A DNA stretch of 64,000 nt from positions 620,001-684,000 of the forward strand of contig NZ_AP022849.1 of the NCBI RefSeq assembly GCF_011764485.1. The letters run 5' to 3'. The notes under the pieces were generated by a model, which ran no database searches, was not told where the DNA came from, and saw nothing but the letters and a program-made list of their open reading frames with translations. Position 1 is the first letter of the stretch; every line of letters starts with the position of its first letter. Both the position numbers and the translations under genes were made by a program. Positions 1-9,020 of the stretch are shown here, piece by piece. The DNA comes from Bosea sp. ANAM02 (GTDB lineage Bacteria; Pseudomonadota; Alphaproteobacteria; Rhizobiales; Beijerinckiaceae).

Positions 1-287
1 GCGACTACAGCGACAGCTACCACAGCTTGAAGTTCATCCTCGGCAACGACGATATCGTCCCGTCAGCCTCGCTTGAGCCGCATGCAGGCGAGATGCGCCA
101 CATCCTCGCTGATCTGTCTCCAGACAACCGGCTGCGCATTCGTGATGCCATCGTCGATACGATCGACACGGTGATCGCGCAGTCTGAGCCTCTGGCGCCA
201 GGCGCTTCCGCAGAGGCGGTCATAACCCGTGAGGTGTTCCTCGCCTACGCCAAGCGGGCCGCCGGCGAGGAACCAAGGTCGGCTTAG
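1..287 (+). CDS. Hypothetical protein, 5' end outside window
   Basis: The frame is open from base 3 (first visible residues DYSDSYHSLKF) to a TAG at 285-287, giving 94 visible C-terminal residues. The real start lies left of the window; the TTG at 27 is only an internal candidate. The visible part is soluble, acidic and probably helical, with no motif I recognise. Its stop overlaps the stop of the convergent Nudix gene by 4 bases (TTAG at 284-287), an arrangement repeated elsewhere in the window. No function is proposed. Confidence 0.55.
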   Translation, partial: DYSDSYHSLKFILGNDDIVPSASLEPHAGEMRHILADLSPDNRLRIRDAIVDTIDTVIAQSEPLAPGASAEAVITREVFLAYAKRAAGEEPRSA

Positions 288-1249
288 AGCTGGAGGAGTT
301 CGCGGACTGCGAAGCCGTGGTCGAAAGCCATCTTTGCCGGCACGATCTCACTCTTCGGCAGCCATAGAACGGAGCGGGCGTCGGATCCCGCTTTCACCGG
401 CGGTCGTGGCCCCTTCAGCCGGTAGTGGTAGACCTGCGAGACAAAGCGTCCGCGAGGATCACGATCTGGCTCGTCGAAGACCGCGTTTCCGACGAGGAAC
501 TCGACCATCATCTCCGGGGTCATGGAAGCCTCCTCGCCCGCCTCCCGGAGGGAGGTCCGCCTTAGGCGCTCCCGTGGGTCCTGGAAGCCTCCAGGCAAGG
601 CCGGGAAGCCCTCGAAAGGGAAGCGATCTCGGACGATGCAGAGCACGTCGTCTTCGTGCTCGATGAGCGCATCCGCGGTGTTGAAGCTCGGCTCGTAGGG
701 CGCATTCGCCCACTCAGCGCGATACCGCGCCGCGGCCTGGTGCTCACCCAGCAGGTATCTGAAGCGGTCTGACCTACGCCAATCATCCAGGAAGGGGGCG
801 AGGAGCGGGGCTGGCGAGAGGTCGCCGAAGAGGTCGGCGGTCGAGCCTACGCTCTCCACGCGGCGCACCTCATCGAAGACGAAGTCCGGCAACCCCCGCG
901 CCTCGTCCATCGCGGCCTCGCTCGACCAGACGCCACGCGCTTCCGACGCTTTCACGCCTGCTGCATCAAGCGCTTCCTCCACACTACGCCGACGGGCTTC
1001 ATCGAGGTATGGGTCATCGTCGATCGCCTGAATCGCGACGACCCCTGCCGCGACTTCCTGGGGGAAGAGAAGCGTGAGCATCTCCTTCTGCACGTCGACG
1101 GTGAACGGCTGCAGGTGAGCCGAGATCGGCCGGTCGGCGCCATTCAGCAGGATGACCGTCCGATCGCTGCCTGCGATCACGTCCGCAAGATAGGCGGCAG
1201 CGATCGGATTCCAGAATGGAACGCGCTCGGCGATGACCGATACAACCAT
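284..1249 (-). CDS. NadM-Nudix family protein with degenerate NMN adenylyltransferase domain
   Basis: The 321-aa protein has the layout of bifunctional NMN adenylyltransferase/Nudix proteins: a nucleotidyltransferase-like half (about 1-160), the usual linker (YRAEW..APYEPSFNTADA, about 176-194) and a Nudix hydrolase domain. The Nudix box G-x5-E-x7-RE-x2-EE is at about 221-240 and looks complete apart from the final Gly, so hydrolysis of a nucleoside diphosphate derivative (in this family often ADP-ribose) is plausible. In the N-terminal half the catalytic HxGH motif is missing: the expected site reads PFWNPIA (11-17), although the downstream PFTVDVQKEM strand is kept. I infer that adenylyl transfer is lost here and supplied by the separate NMNAT two genes upstream. 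It is the last gene of the NAD operon; its ATG overlaps the nicotinamidase TGA by one base (TGATG). Confidence 0.8.
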   Translation of the reverse strand: MVVSVIAERVPFWNPIAAAYLADVIAGSDRTVILLNGADRPISAHLQPFTVDVQKEMLTLLFPQEVAAGVVAIQAIDDDPYLDEARRRSVEEALDAAGVKASEARGVWSSEAAMDEARGLPDFVFDEVRRVESVGSTADLFGDLSPAPLLAPFLDDWRRSDRFRYLLGEHQAAARYRAEWANAPYEPSFNTADALIEHEDDVLCIVRDRFPFEGFPALPGGFQDPRERLRRTSLREAGEEASMTPEMMVEFLVGNAVFDEPDRDPRGRFVSQVYHYRLKGPRPPVKAGSDARSVLWLPKSEIVPAKMAFDHGFAVRELLQL

Positions 1250-1965
1250 CAGAGCACCCGATCGGTGATGATGGCGCCCTGGTTCTGCATGATCAGGAGC
1301 CCCATCTGGTGGAAGAGATCTTGCGGGTGCGCCGAACTGGCGGGCAGGCCAAGCTCCACCGCGGTAGCGAGCGGCAGGTCATAGGTGGCACATGCCGGCT
1401 CGTGCACGATGATCTGGTCGACCTTGCCGATGAAGCCGCGTGTGCGCGCCGACAGAAGGCTGACAGCAGCTGTCAGAACACAGATGTCGGTGCAGATCCC
1501 GACCAGCACCAACGTATCGACGCCGGAGCTCTTCGCCCAGTCGAATACGATGTTGCTCCCATCCGGCCTGATGCCGCCGATGACTCCGTTGATGCATTCC
1601 TTGGGCATCACCAGCGTCTCGGGATCATTTTCCAGCCATTCGAGACGGCTGACGAGCATGTCATCGCCGGTGCCGACCAGACAGTGAGGCGGGTACGGCT
1701 TCTCGTCCTGCTCAGCTGTGTGGCTGTCCCGAAAGACCAGCTTCGGACCGATCCTGCGGGCGAGTAGATCGGTCTCCTCGATCATCCGCTCGATCTGCGG
1801 GTTCGGAACCGCCGGCGCCAGCGGGCCCCGGCCGGGCGTGCAGAAACCATGCACCTCGTCGACGACGATGAGACCGATCTTGCCGCGGCTGAGATCCAGA
1901 GCCGACATGACCAGAGGCGCCGTCCCCTCGATCGCCGTCATCATCGGGTTCGTAATCGCGTTCAT
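1249..1965 (-). CDS. pncA: Nicotinamidase (isochorismatase-like hydrolase)
   Basis: Cytoplasmic cysteine hydrolase converting nicotinamide to nicotinate, the entry step of the deamidating NAD salvage route. The 238-aa product shows the isochorismatase fold landmarks: VVDEVHGFC with catalytic Asp36, metal-ligand candidates Asp80/His82 and His94 in RDSHTAEQ...PYPPHCLVGT, Lys122 in MPKEC and nucleophile Cys162 in GICTDICVLTAA. The ATG at 1965 is preferred because a strong GGAGAAGGAG precedes it; an upstream alternative at 2022 would overlap the previous gene by 47 bases. It follows the adenylyltransferase gene by 10 bases and is followed by the Nudix gene with a one-base overlap, so it sits inside one operon. 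A related amidohydrolase substrate cannot be excluded, but the neighbours make nicotinamide by far the best choice. Confidence 0.88.
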   Translation of the reverse strand: MNAITNPMMTAIEGTAPLVMSALDLSRGKIGLIVVDEVHGFCTPGRGPLAPAVPNPQIERMIEETDLLARRIGPKLVFRDSHTAEQDEKPYPPHCLVGTGDDMLVSRLEWLENDPETLVMPKECINGVIGGIRPDGSNIVFDWAKSSGVDTLVLVGICTDICVLTAAVSLLSARTRGFIGKVDQIIVHEPACATYDLPLATAVELGLPASSAHPQDLFHQMGLLIMQNQGAIITDRVL

Positions 1966-1975
1966 CTCCTTCTCC

Positions 1976-2782
1976 TCAACAACGATCGCCGCGGCGCGAG
2001 CGCGCGTAGTCGCGCTTCTCATCGCGGTTCGAAAGCGGGCGCCACTTGCCGTCGTCCTTCAGCTCCAACACCTCGCCGTCGCGGCCCAGGCCATCGGCCT
2101 TGAAACGCGTTCCCACCGGCAGTTTGGATTCCGGGGGCGCCGTGCCTCGCAAGGCCTGCCGAAGATGCGGCGGATAATTCCACTCGATGAAGCTGTGCAG
2201 CCTCTCGGGGACATAGCGCCGCCACTCATCATCGCGCCTTTCGATCAGCGCCCTAATTTCCCGGCCCAGTGGCAGGCCTGATTTGTCGCGGTCGACGATA
2301 TGGATGCGCTTCCCGCTGTCGACGTCTTCGTAGACCGTGGCCAGCGCCGAGTCGAAGACCCGGCTGCTGTTGCCGTCGCCGAGACGCGCGAAGGCGGGCT
2401 CGTACCATTTCGCGTCGATCCGGCTACCGGAGAAATAGTCCGTGGGTGCCGGCAAACCCAGCCCGCGGATCTTGCCGAGGACATAGGCGCACCAGTCATC
2501 GTTATCGACAGAGGCATCGATGTCATCGAGCGGTATGAAGCGGAACCCAGCGGTGTTCTCCGGCGGCCCTCCGAAGATGGCCTCGATCATCGACATCCGC
2601 TCTTCAAACGTGAAGGGATGCCCTTCCTGACCCGACTTCTTGACGCTGCCGATGCCGACTAGGCACCGCTTCGCCGTCGCCCGCATTTGAAGAAGCAGCC
2701 TGAGATGGCCGTAGTGGAGGACCTGGCTGTCCACGACCGCCAGGCAGACCCGATCTTCGTTATTGATCTGCGCCATGGTCAC
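1976..2782 (-). CDS. nadM: Nicotinamide/nicotinate mononucleotide adenylyltransferase
   Basis: 268-aa nucleotidyltransferase expected to adenylylate NaMN (or NMN) to NaAD (or NAD). The class signature HxGH is intact as HYGH at residues 23-26, followed by [18 protein letters not shown] at about 45-62 as in NadM-type enzymes. A C-terminal substrate-site region ([21 protein letters not shown], in place of the usual IS.T.IR segment) lies near 171-192. A tail of about 60 residues rich in Arg and Lys extends beyond the usual domain. The ATG overlaps the pncB stop by 4 bases (2779-2782), so it is probably translationally coupled. This is the catalytically competent partner to the degenerate NMNAT domain of the Nudix protein. 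Gene symbol by similarity to the NadM type; phage NatV-like naming would also fit. Confidence 0.85.
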   Translation of the reverse strand: MTMAQINNEDRVCLAVVDSQVLHYGHLRLLLQMRATAKRCLVGIGSVKKSGQEGHPFTFEERMSMIEAIFGGPPENTAGFRFIPLDDIDASVDNDDWCAYVLGKIRGLGLPAPTDYFSGSRIDAKWYEPAFARLGDGNSSRVFDSALATVYEDVDSGKRIHIVDRDKSGLPLGREIRALIERRDDEWRRYVPERLHSFIEWNYPPHLRQALRGTAPPESKLPVGTRFKADGLGRDGEVLELKDDGKWRPLSNRDEKRDYARSRRGDRC

Positions 2783-4095
2783 ACCCTGACGGCGGTTTCC
2801 GCCATCCCCTTTGTTCCGAAAATTGCCTTGTAGCGCTCGACCTCGTCGGCAGGTCCGGTGGCCTTCGCGAGATTGTCAGAGAGCTTCACGGCCGGGCGAC
2901 CGGCGGCCTCGATCACCTTGCACACCAGGGAGATCGGGTTCAGCCCGTCGCCGCCCGCCGGGGCGCAGCCGCGGAAATCATTGGTCAGATTTGTGCCCCA
3001 GCCATAGCTGACGCGCACACGCCCGGAGAAGTGCCTGAAACTTGCCTCGATCGAGTCGATGTCCATGCCGTCGGACAGGATCAGAAGCTTCTCGCGGGGA
3101 TCTTCTCCGCGCTCCTGCCACCATCGGATGAACTCGTGGCCGCCCTTGATCGGAGGCTTGGAATCAGGCCTGGCCCCGGTCCACTTCGCGACCCAGTCGG
3201 GCGCATCCCTCAGAAACGCTGTCGTCCCATAGGCATCGGGCAGCAGCACCAGAAGGTTGCCGGAATAGATCTTCGCCCAGTCGGTAAGGACCTGGTAGCG
3301 CGACTGACGCACCGCTTCTTCGTTTTCGCCAGCCATGGCGGCGTAGACCATAGCCAACTCGTGCGCGTTCGTGCCGATCGCCTCGGTCCCGGACTGCATT
3401 GCGATATGGACGTTGCTCGTGCCGACGAAGGATGACCCGAGGCCCTCGGCCAGCGCCTCACAGCACCAGCGCTGCCAGAGGTAACCGTGTCGGCGCCGGG
3501 TACCGAAGTCGCCGACCTTGAGCAATCCTTCGTTCTTGAGCGCCTTCAGCCGCTCGACCTTGTCCCAGAGCCGCGACTTGGCGCGGGCGTAGAGTACGTC
3601 GAGCTCGAAGCGCCCCATACCTTTCATCGCGTGGCGCGCGCGCAGCTCGTTGATGATCGAGAGCGCGGGAATCTCCCACATCGTCGTCTGCGACCAGCGG
3701 CCGGCGAATCGCAGCTCGAACTGCCCGTCGCGGCGCTCTAGCTGGTACTCCGGCAGCTGGAAGTCGGCGAGCCACTCCAGGAAATCCGGCGCGAAGATCT
3801 GCTTCACGCCGTAGAAGGTGTTGCCGGCAAGATAGATCAGCTCGCCCTTCGTGAAGCGTAGGGTCCGCGCATGATCGAGCTGCGCGCGCAGCTCCGCCTC
3901 GTCGATATCGTCAGCCAGACGCACGCTCTTCGATCGGTTGATCAGCCCGAACGTGACCGGCACGTCCCGATGCTGGCGCCAGATCATCTGCAGCATGAGC
4001 AGCTTGTAGAAGTCGGTGTCGAGGAGCGAACGAACCACCGGGTCGAGCTTGAAGCTGTGATTGTAGACCCGGGTCGCAAGATCGGTGTAGCTCAT
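2779..4095 (-). CDS. pncB: Nicotinate phosphoribosyltransferase
   Basis: 438-aa enzyme making nicotinate mononucleotide from nicotinate and PRPP, with ATP hydrolysis. Family landmarks in order: [11 protein letters not shown] near the N terminus, the [16 protein letters not shown] segment, the phosphate-binding [19 protein letters not shown], the TNAHEL motif with the conserved histidine, and the C-terminal SDGMDIDSI and [11 protein letters not shown] blocks that bind ribose phosphate. Length matches bacterial PncB (about 400-440 aa). It lies 7 bases after nadE and overlaps the next gene by 4 bases. Together with the flanking genes it completes nicotinamide, nicotinate, NaMN, NaAD, NAD. Confidence 0.93.
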   Translation of the reverse strand: MSYTDLATRVYNHSFKLDPVVRSLLDTDFYKLLMLQMIWRQHRDVPVTFGLINRSKSVRLADDIDEAELRAQLDHARTLRFTKGELIYLAGNTFYGVKQIFAPDFLEWLADFQLPEYQLERRDGQFELRFAGRWSQTTMWEIPALSIINELRARHAMKGMGRFELDVLYARAKSRLWDKVERLKALKNEGLLKVGDFGTRRRHGYLWQRWCCEALAEGLGSSFVGTSNVHIAMQSGTEAIGTNAHELAMVYAAMAGENEEAVRQSRYQVLTDWAKIYSGNLLVLLPDAYGTTAFLRDAPDWVAKWTGARPDSKPPIKGGHEFIRWWQERGEDPREKLLILSDGMDIDSIEASFRHFSGRVRVSYGWGTNLTNDFRGCAPAGGDGLNPISLVCKVIEAAGRPAVKLSDNLAKATGPADEVERYKAIFGTKGMAETAVRV

Positions 4096-4102
4096 TGCAT
4101 CC

Positions 4103-5770
4103 TCACATCTCGAAGGCGTTGACGATCGGCGCGCGGCGATCGCGGCCGAAGGCCCTCGGCCCGATCTTCAGGCCGGGCGCCGCCTGCCGGCGCTTGTATT
4201 CGGACTGCCGCACGAGCCGACCGACGAAGCGCGCGTGGTCGAGGGTGAGGAAGCGATCATCCGTTTCCCCCAGAACCGCCTTGGCGCGAACCAAGGCCGA
4301 GGCCGCGTCGAGATCTTCGTCGACGAGGCCGCGCAGCAGTTCGTCCAGGATGCGGTAGGGCCCGAGCTTCGCTTCATCGGTTTGGCCAGCGGCGAGCTCA
4401 GCGCTTGGCGGCTTGTTGATGATCGCCTCTGGGATCGGATCCAGCGGCCCCAGAACACCGTCGGGGCGCCGCTCGTTGCGCAGCTTGGCGAGGCTCCAGA
4501 CCTCCATCTTGTAGAGGTCCTTCAGCGGGTTGAAGCCGCCAGCCATGTCGCCATACAGGGTGGCGTAGCCGACGGCCCCTTCCGATTTGTTGCCGGTCGT
4601 GACGAGCATGTGCCCGTGCTCGTTCGAGAGCGCCATCAGGGCGATCATCCGAACGCGAGCCTGGATGTTCTCCTCGGTCACAGTCGGCTGCTCGCGGCCG
4701 TGAATGCCGAGCATCTTGCCGACAGCCTCGACCGGCCCCGCGATCGGCATCTCGACCAGTTCGATCCCGAGGAGCTCGCAGACCAGCTTGGCGTCGCCGA
4801 TATTCTCTCCAGAGGTGACCTTCGAGGGAAGGGTCACTGCCTTCACACGATCAGGTCCGAGTGCATCGACGGCCATAGTGCCGGCGAGGGCAGAGTCGAT
4901 TCCGCCGGACATCCCGATGATCACGCTCTTGAAGCCGCTCTTGTTGACATAATCGCGCAGCCCGAGAACGCAGGCGAGGTAGTCTGCGACCTCGTCATCG
5001 GGGTAGGGTTCCTGGTGCGGGAACTCGTCACCGAACGGGACCGAGATTGTCTCGATCGACTCCTTGAAGGCGGGCAACTGGGCCCGAACAAGCCCCTTGT
5101 CGTCGAGGACGAAGCTCGCGCCGTCGAAGACGAGTTCGTCCTGGCCGCCGACCGTGTTCAGGTAGACGAGGGGCAGCCCGGTCTCGCGAACCCTGGCCTT
5201 GGCATGAGCCATCCGCTGCTCGCGGTGCTTGCCACGAGTGTACGGGCTGCCGTTGATGAAGATCAGGACGTCGGCCAGTTCGCCAGCCAGATTCTGGGCC
5301 ACCGCGGGGTGCCACATTTCTTCGCAGATCCCGATACCAATGCGGACGCCGCGGAATTTAATGGGGGGGCGGAAATCGCCGCAGGCGAAGTTGCGGACTT
5401 CGTCGAAGACTCCCTCGTTTGGCCTATCCCGCTTGCGGGCGACCTTCTTGGAGCCGTCGGGGCCGATGAAGTAGGCGGCGTTGTAGGGAAGCGCCGGGCC
5501 CTCCTCGGGAGCACCCATGATGACGGCCGGGCCGCCGACGGCCACAACCGCCTCAGTGATCCGTGCGAGCTCACGCTCGGTTGCCGCAAGGAACGCCGGC
5601 CTGAGAACGTGGTCCTCGATCGGATAGCCAGTCAGGAAGCATTCCGGGAAGACGATGACATCCGCATCGGTGTGCTGCTTCAGCACCTCGATCGCGCGGT
5701 CGGCATTGTTGCGGAGATCACCGACGCGCGGATTCAGCTGCGCCAGCACAAGATTCAACTTGCGTGTCAT
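4103..5770 (-). CDS. nadE: Glutamine-dependent NAD(+) synthetase
   Basis: 555-aa two-domain enzyme amidating NaAD to NAD+ with ammonia from glutamine. The N-terminal nitrilase-like glutaminase domain (about 1-270) has the Glu-Lys-Cys set: Glu in [10 protein letters not shown] (about 43), Lys in [14 protein letters not shown], Cys in [10 protein letters not shown]. The C-terminal synthetase domain carries the P-loop pyrophosphatase motif GMSGGIDSA (about 290), then [12 protein letters not shown] and [13 protein letters not shown]. The ATG at 5770 is chosen over a GTG at 5788 because AGGATCGAG precedes it and homology begins there. It is the first gene of the five-gene NAD operon, so the operon promoter should lie in 5771-5963; I could not single it out. 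Confidence 0.94.
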   Translation of the reverse strand: MTRKLNLVLAQLNPRVGDLRNNADRAIEVLKQHTDADVIVFPECFLTGYPIEDHVLRPAFLAATERELARITEAVVAVGGPAVIMGAPEEGPALPYNAAYFIGPDGSKKVARKRDRPNEGVFDEVRNFACGDFRPPIKFRGVRIGIGICEEMWHPAVAQNLAGELADVLIFINGSPYTRGKHREQRMAHAKARVRETGLPLVYLNTVGGQDELVFDGASFVLDDKGLVRAQLPAFKESIETISVPFGDEFPHQEPYPDDEVADYLACVLGLRDYVNKSGFKSVIIGMSGGIDSALAGTMAVDALGPDRVKAVTLPSKVTSGENIGDAKLVCELLGIELVEMPIAGPVEAVGKMLGIHGREQPTVTEENIQARVRMIALMALSNEHGHMLVTTGNKSEGAVGYATLYGDMAGGFNPLKDLYKMEVWSLAKLRNERRPDGVLGPLDPIPEAIINKPPSAELAAGQTDEAKLGPYRILDELLRGLVDEDLDAASALVRAKAVLGETDDRFLTLDHARFVGRLVRQSEYKRRQAAPGLKIGPRAFGRDRRAPIVNAFEM

Positions 5771-5963
5771 TCTCGATCCTAGTCTCACCCGCGGAGCGGA
5801 TGGATTGGTGCGGCGTCGGTGTGACCCTCATGGATCCACCTCGGCGGCAATGAATATTCAACGCCTAGTACCCGAAACTGTCAACTGGCATAGCGATACG
5901 CCTCTGCGGTTGTTCCATGCGTGTGTCCCACGCATCGTGATCGAACAACCCCCGGAGAACCCA

Positions 5964-6263
5964 ATGGACTTCCAGAAAATCGAAAACGAACGCCGCGAGG
6001 CCGCCGACGCCGAGTTCGAAAACTACGATTTCGCGGAGTACGAACTCGACGACAAGAGCGGTTGGGAATACGTGACAGGCGCCGGGCCGGCCGAATGGAC
6101 GCGTCCGCTGTTCTTTGCCGACCCCGAGGATCCCGATGCGCCTTCAACGCCAGGCGTTTTCCGCGTGGTCTTCGCGCACAACTCGTCCGAGATCACCGAA
6201 GTGACGGCATCGATCAACGGCAACGATATCGGCCAACGCTCCCCTGGCCAGCCGACTCCGTGA
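5964..6263 (+). CDS. Small acidic hypothetical protein
   Basis: 99-aa acidic protein beginning MDFQKIENERREAADAEF, with the ATG placed 7-11 bases after a GGAG at 5953-5956. It contains a Phe/Tyr-rich acidic stretch and a middle block (FRVVFAHNSSEITEVTASING) that reads like a beta-rich domain. No catalytic motif, signal peptide or membrane segment. The frame can be extended upstream to 5655, but that part is antisense to nadE and has no ribosome site. It is divergent from the NAD operon and followed by a perfect 10-bp hairpin. Not recognised. Confidence 0.6.
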   Translation: MDFQKIENERREAADAEFENYDFAEYELDDKSGWEYVTGAGPAEWTRPLFFADPEDPDAPSTPGVFRVVFAHNSSEITEVTASINGNDIGQRSPGQPTP

Positions 6264-6278
6264 CCCCGTAACGAAAGA

Positions 6279-6302
6279 GCCGGCCATCGGGTGATGGCCG
6301 GC
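6279..6302 (+). terminator. Perfect hairpin after the 99-aa gene
   Basis: GCCGGCCATC (6279-6288) and GATGGCCGGC (6293-6302) form a 10-bp perfect stem with a GGGT loop, 15 bases after the stop of the small gene. There is no U-run, so termination is uncertain. It sits between convergent genes, consistent with a two-way barrier. Confidence 0.45.
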
Positions 6303-6420
6303 CAAGTCGAGGGGAACGAAACGGGCAAGGGGAGGAGCACCCGTCTCAAGGATTACCATCACGATTCTTTGGACGTCCCACAATCCATCCCACTATGGAT
6401 TCGGTGGATAGCCATAGCGC

Positions 6421-6825
6421 TCAAGGGCCGCCAGGACCGCGGACCAGCGCCTCGGCCAGGCGCTCCTCTCGACCAGCCTTGTAGGCCTTCTCGATGCGCG
6501 CGCAGATCCCCTCCAACACGAACAAGCGCGTGTCGGATCGAAGCTTGAATGCCTCGCGATAGACCTCCAGGCTTTTCGAGACTCGCTCCAGGTAGGGCAG
6601 GGCCGTCTCTGCCGCCTCACGCTCTTGCGCGGCATCGGCGCCTTCGTCCGCGATCAGGCTGTCCATCTCAGCCCACCCGGAGGCTTGGGCCAGCGTGACC
6701 AGACGCGTCCCTTCGGCGCGGCTGATGGGCTCGCATAGCTCGGCCATGATGTGGAGGCGCTCGAAATCGAGCATTTCAAGCCGCTCGTCCGCGATGGACC
6801 AGTGGCCGTGGTGACGTGGCAGCAT
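6421..6825 (-). CDS. Hypothetical helical protein
   Basis: 134-aa soluble protein, strongly helical with many Glu, Arg and Ala residues (EGADAAQEREAAETALPYLERVSKSLEVYREAF). No Cys pairs, signal peptide or membrane segment. A leaderless start cannot be excluded but the ATG at 6825 has GGGAAGGAG immediately upstream on the coding strand. It is divergent from the 347-aa gene at 6932. The 157-base gap towards 6263 holds a hairpin and one AAGGAT copy (6348-6353). Not recognised. Confidence 0.6.
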   Translation of the reverse strand: MLPRHHGHWSIADERLEMLDFERLHIMAELCEPISRAEGTRLVTLAQASGWAEMDSLIADEGADAAQEREAAETALPYLERVSKSLEVYREAFKLRSDTRLFVLEGICARIEKAYKAGREERLAEALVRGPGGP

Positions 6826-6931
6826 GTCGATCTCCTTCCCGCAGAGGCTACCCGTGGATGATGCAACCCGAAACCGGCTACCGGTTTGCTGACCTGGTCA
6901 GCCTGCGCTAAAACGCGCGGCGGTTAGTGAG

Positions 6932-7975
6932 GTGTGGTCAATGCTCGTCGACATGCTGCGGGAACAGCAGCTGGATTTCGTCTATGAGGATGGATACCCG
7001 GCCCAGGACGCCTTCGAACCCGTCAAGGCTCGTCTGGAAAAGGCTTTCATCTACGTTCTCGACAGCAATGCCATGGCGCTCGCGGCGAATGTCGCTCTCA
7101 GCAAGCCCTCATCTCTGCTGTCGGCGTTGCCTTTCGCCAAGCTTCCGTTCCCACGCGTCTTCATCGAATTCTCGAATGAGGACCTCAAGCGTTCAATGGC
7201 AGGCCTAGGCTCGACCAATGTCCGTCCGCCCCACACTGCGACGAAGCTCATTCGCAGCGGCTTCCTGATCGAAGACCAAGGCGACCACCTGCTCGTCGAC
7301 TACATCATGGCGCAACAATACGGGGACAAAACGGTTGTCGAGCTCTCGCCGGCACAAGGCGTGTTCGACCTAGCCGACGTCGAGCTACCCGATGGCAGCG
7401 CGCCCAATCCGTTCTCTTCCGAGCGTCCCGAGGCGATCAGCGGCAAGATGCAGGAACACCTGACCTTGATCGCGAAGAGCCCCCTCGAAGGCCGCTGCTA
7501 CCATAACCTGCAGGTGCGCTTCCGCTGGCGTCCGCATCCCGATCTCGCGCGGATGAGCTTGAGCCAGAAGAGGATGATGGGCTCCGACCAGGTCGAGGCG
7601 ATCCGGGAACGTCAGGCAATGGAGGCCCGTCGACTGTTCAACCTCGCGATCCTGCCGACGCTCATCCTCCTCAACTGCCGCAACGCGGTCGAAATCAACT
7701 CGGTGGCCGCCCCTGACAAGCTCAACAAGCAGCGCGCGAAAAAGAACAAGCCCCCGATCGGCGCCTATAACGAGATACGCATCAAGCTCAATGCAGCTCG
7801 CCAGCGAATGGCATCCCGAGCAGGCGCATCAGTTCGCGAAATGACCGCCGCCTACGTCACGGGCCACTTCAAGGTTCGCAAAAGTGGTATTTTCTGGTGG
7901 TCTCCTCACGTCCGCATGGGCACTTTGCCGCCGGACCTCTCAGCCCCTCCAAAGATTCGGAAAGTGACCGCCTGA
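6932..7975 (+). CDS. Hypothetical protein, phage/plasmid accessory type
   Basis: 347-aa soluble protein. The middle carries a conserved-looking hydrophobic block (RRLFNLAILPTLILLNC, about 232-248) and a basic stretch with KLNKQRAKKNK. The C terminus has a GHFKVRKSGIFWWSPHVRMG segment, a Trp-rich ending I associate in general terms with uncharacterised phage and plasmid proteins. No nuclease, ATPase or HTH motif was found. The start codon at 6932 is GTG or slightly downstream (a Met lies at 6941). It reads towards rpfF with an 87-base gap. The function is unknown; a resemblance to anti-CRISPR AcrVA2 was considered and not supported. Confidence 0.65.
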   Translation: MWSMLVDMLREQQLDFVYEDGYPAQDAFEPVKARLEKAFIYVLDSNAMALAANVALSKPSSLLSALPFAKLPFPRVFIEFSNEDLKRSMAGLGSTNVRPPHTATKLIRSGFLIEDQGDHLLVDYIMAQQYGDKTVVELSPAQGVFDLADVELPDGSAPNPFSSERPEAISGKMQEHLTLIAKSPLEGRCYHNLQVRFRWRPHPDLARMSLSQKRMMGSDQVEAIRERQAMEARRLFNLAILPTLILLNCRNAVEINSVAAPDKLNKQRAKKNKPPIGAYNEIRIKLNAARQRMASRAGASVREMTAAYVTGHFKVRKSGIFWWSPHVRMGTLPPDLSAPPKIRKVTA

Positions 7976-8062
7976 CCCGGTCCACGAAAGGACCCCGCTG
8001 TCAATTCTTGATGACGTGGGCCCGCGTGCTACTCCTCGATACCCTGCTTCGAGGAGAGATTC

Positions 8063-8950
8063 GTGGAATTCCGCGTCGACTATGAGACCAACCGGGCGGA
8101 GGACTTTCCGAACTGGTCCTTCAAGCTCATGACCTCCGGGTTCATCGAGGAGTCCAGGGCGCTCATCGTCCGCTGGCAGGCTGACAGCGTTCCGAGTTTC
8201 ACCCCCGGCATCATGAACGATCTCCTGTGCCTCGGCGACTCCGTCCGCGCGCTGTATGCGGCCGGCCTCGGCGAGCAACTCCGGTACGTCGTGATCGGCT
8301 CGTCCATCCCCGGAATGTTCAACATGGGCGGGGATCTCGGCTACTTCTCCGACGCTATCGCAAGCCAGGACCGAAAGGTCCTGTTCGATTACGCCCGATG
8401 GGCCATCAAGATCATCCATGATGTCTGGGATGGATTCGGCCATCCGGTCATCACCTTCGCCCTGGTGGAGGGAGATGCGCTCGGCGGCGGCTTTGAAGCA
8501 GCGCTCGCCCACAACTTTCTTCTGGCCGAGAAAGGGGTGCGTCTCGGGCTGCCGGAGATCACCTTCAACCTCTTTCCGGGCATGGGCGGCACTACCTTCC
8601 TGAGCCGCAGGCTGGGCTCGTCGGAGGCCGAGGAAATCCTGTTTCATGGTCGACCTTACACGGCCGAGGAGATGTTCGATCGCGGCGTCGTCGACTACCT
8701 CGCCGAGAGGGGGCAGGGCACGGCTAAACTGCTCGAAATCCTAGGTAATTCCGAGGCTTCAACCTCAATCTACCGGGCGCTTCTGAAGGACCGCGACGAT
8801 CGGCAGGAGCGATGGCAAGTCACCTATGACGAACTTCGTAGGGTGGTCGATATCTGGGCCGAAGGATGCTTCGGCGCGAGGGACGTCGACGTGCGCCACA
8901 TGCGAAGGATTGTTTCGACGCAGGTCAAGAAGCTCGCCGTCGATCCTTAG
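8063..8950 (+). CDS. rpfF: RpfF-like DSF synthase (crotonase superfamily)
   Basis: 295-aa crotonase-fold enzyme expected to make a diffusible signal factor (cis-2-unsaturated fatty acid) from acyl-ACP. The two glutamates that define RpfF are present with the expected 20-residue spacing: Glu145 in LGGGFEAAL and Glu165 in GLPEITFNLFPGMG. The oxyanion-hole region FNMGGDLGYF (86-95) is also conserved. Length matches RpfF (about 290). GTG start at 8063 with GAGGAGAG 5 bases upstream. The next gene, 70 bases on, is a GGDEF-EAL protein, which links signal synthesis to c-di-GMP as in Rpf systems. No RpfC-type sensor is visible in the window. A general enoyl-CoA hydratase is less likely given the RpfF-type FPGMG segment. 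Confidence 0.85.
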   Translation: MEFRVDYETNRAEDFPNWSFKLMTSGFIEESRALIVRWQADSVPSFTPGIMNDLLCLGDSVRALYAAGLGEQLRYVVIGSSIPGMFNMGGDLGYFSDAIASQDRKVLFDYARWAIKIIHDVWDGFGHPVITFALVEGDALGGGFEAALAHNFLLAEKGVRLGLPEITFNLFPGMGGTTFLSRRLGSSEAEEILFHGRPYTAEEMFDRGVVDYLAERGQGTAKLLEILGNSEASTSIYRALLKDRDDRQERWQVTYDELRRVVDIWAEGCFGARDVDVRHMRRIVSTQVKKLAVDP

Positions 8951-8963
8951 AATTTGAAACTCG

Positions 8964-8985
8964 ATCCTTTACTCTTTTGAAGGAA
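8964..8985. promoter_or_regulatory. ATCCTT/AAGGAA inverted pair before the GGDEF-EAL gene
   Basis: ATCCTT at 8964-8969 faces AAGGAA at 8980-8985 (10-base spacer), 36 bases before the start of the GGDEF-EAL gene. It is a variant of the pair seen in other promoter gaps of this window. Role inferred only; the AAGGAA is too far from the ATG to be its ribosome site. Confidence 0.3.
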
Positions 8986-9020
8986 TTTGTGCGACGAAGG
9001 ACTTCTACATGTGAGGTCCT

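Noticed and set aside
284..5770. Prophage origin of the NAD operon
   Set aside because: No capsid, portal, terminase, tail or lysis gene anywhere in the window, whereas conjugation genes are present.
4235..5782. 515-aa frame on the plus strand
   Set aside because: It lies fully antisense to nadE, whose motifs are certain; high GC gives long open antisense frames.
6932..7975. Anti-CRISPR AcrVA2-type protein
   Set aside because: Only the general size and a Trp-rich C terminus agree; the remembered AcrVA2 ending does not match in detail.
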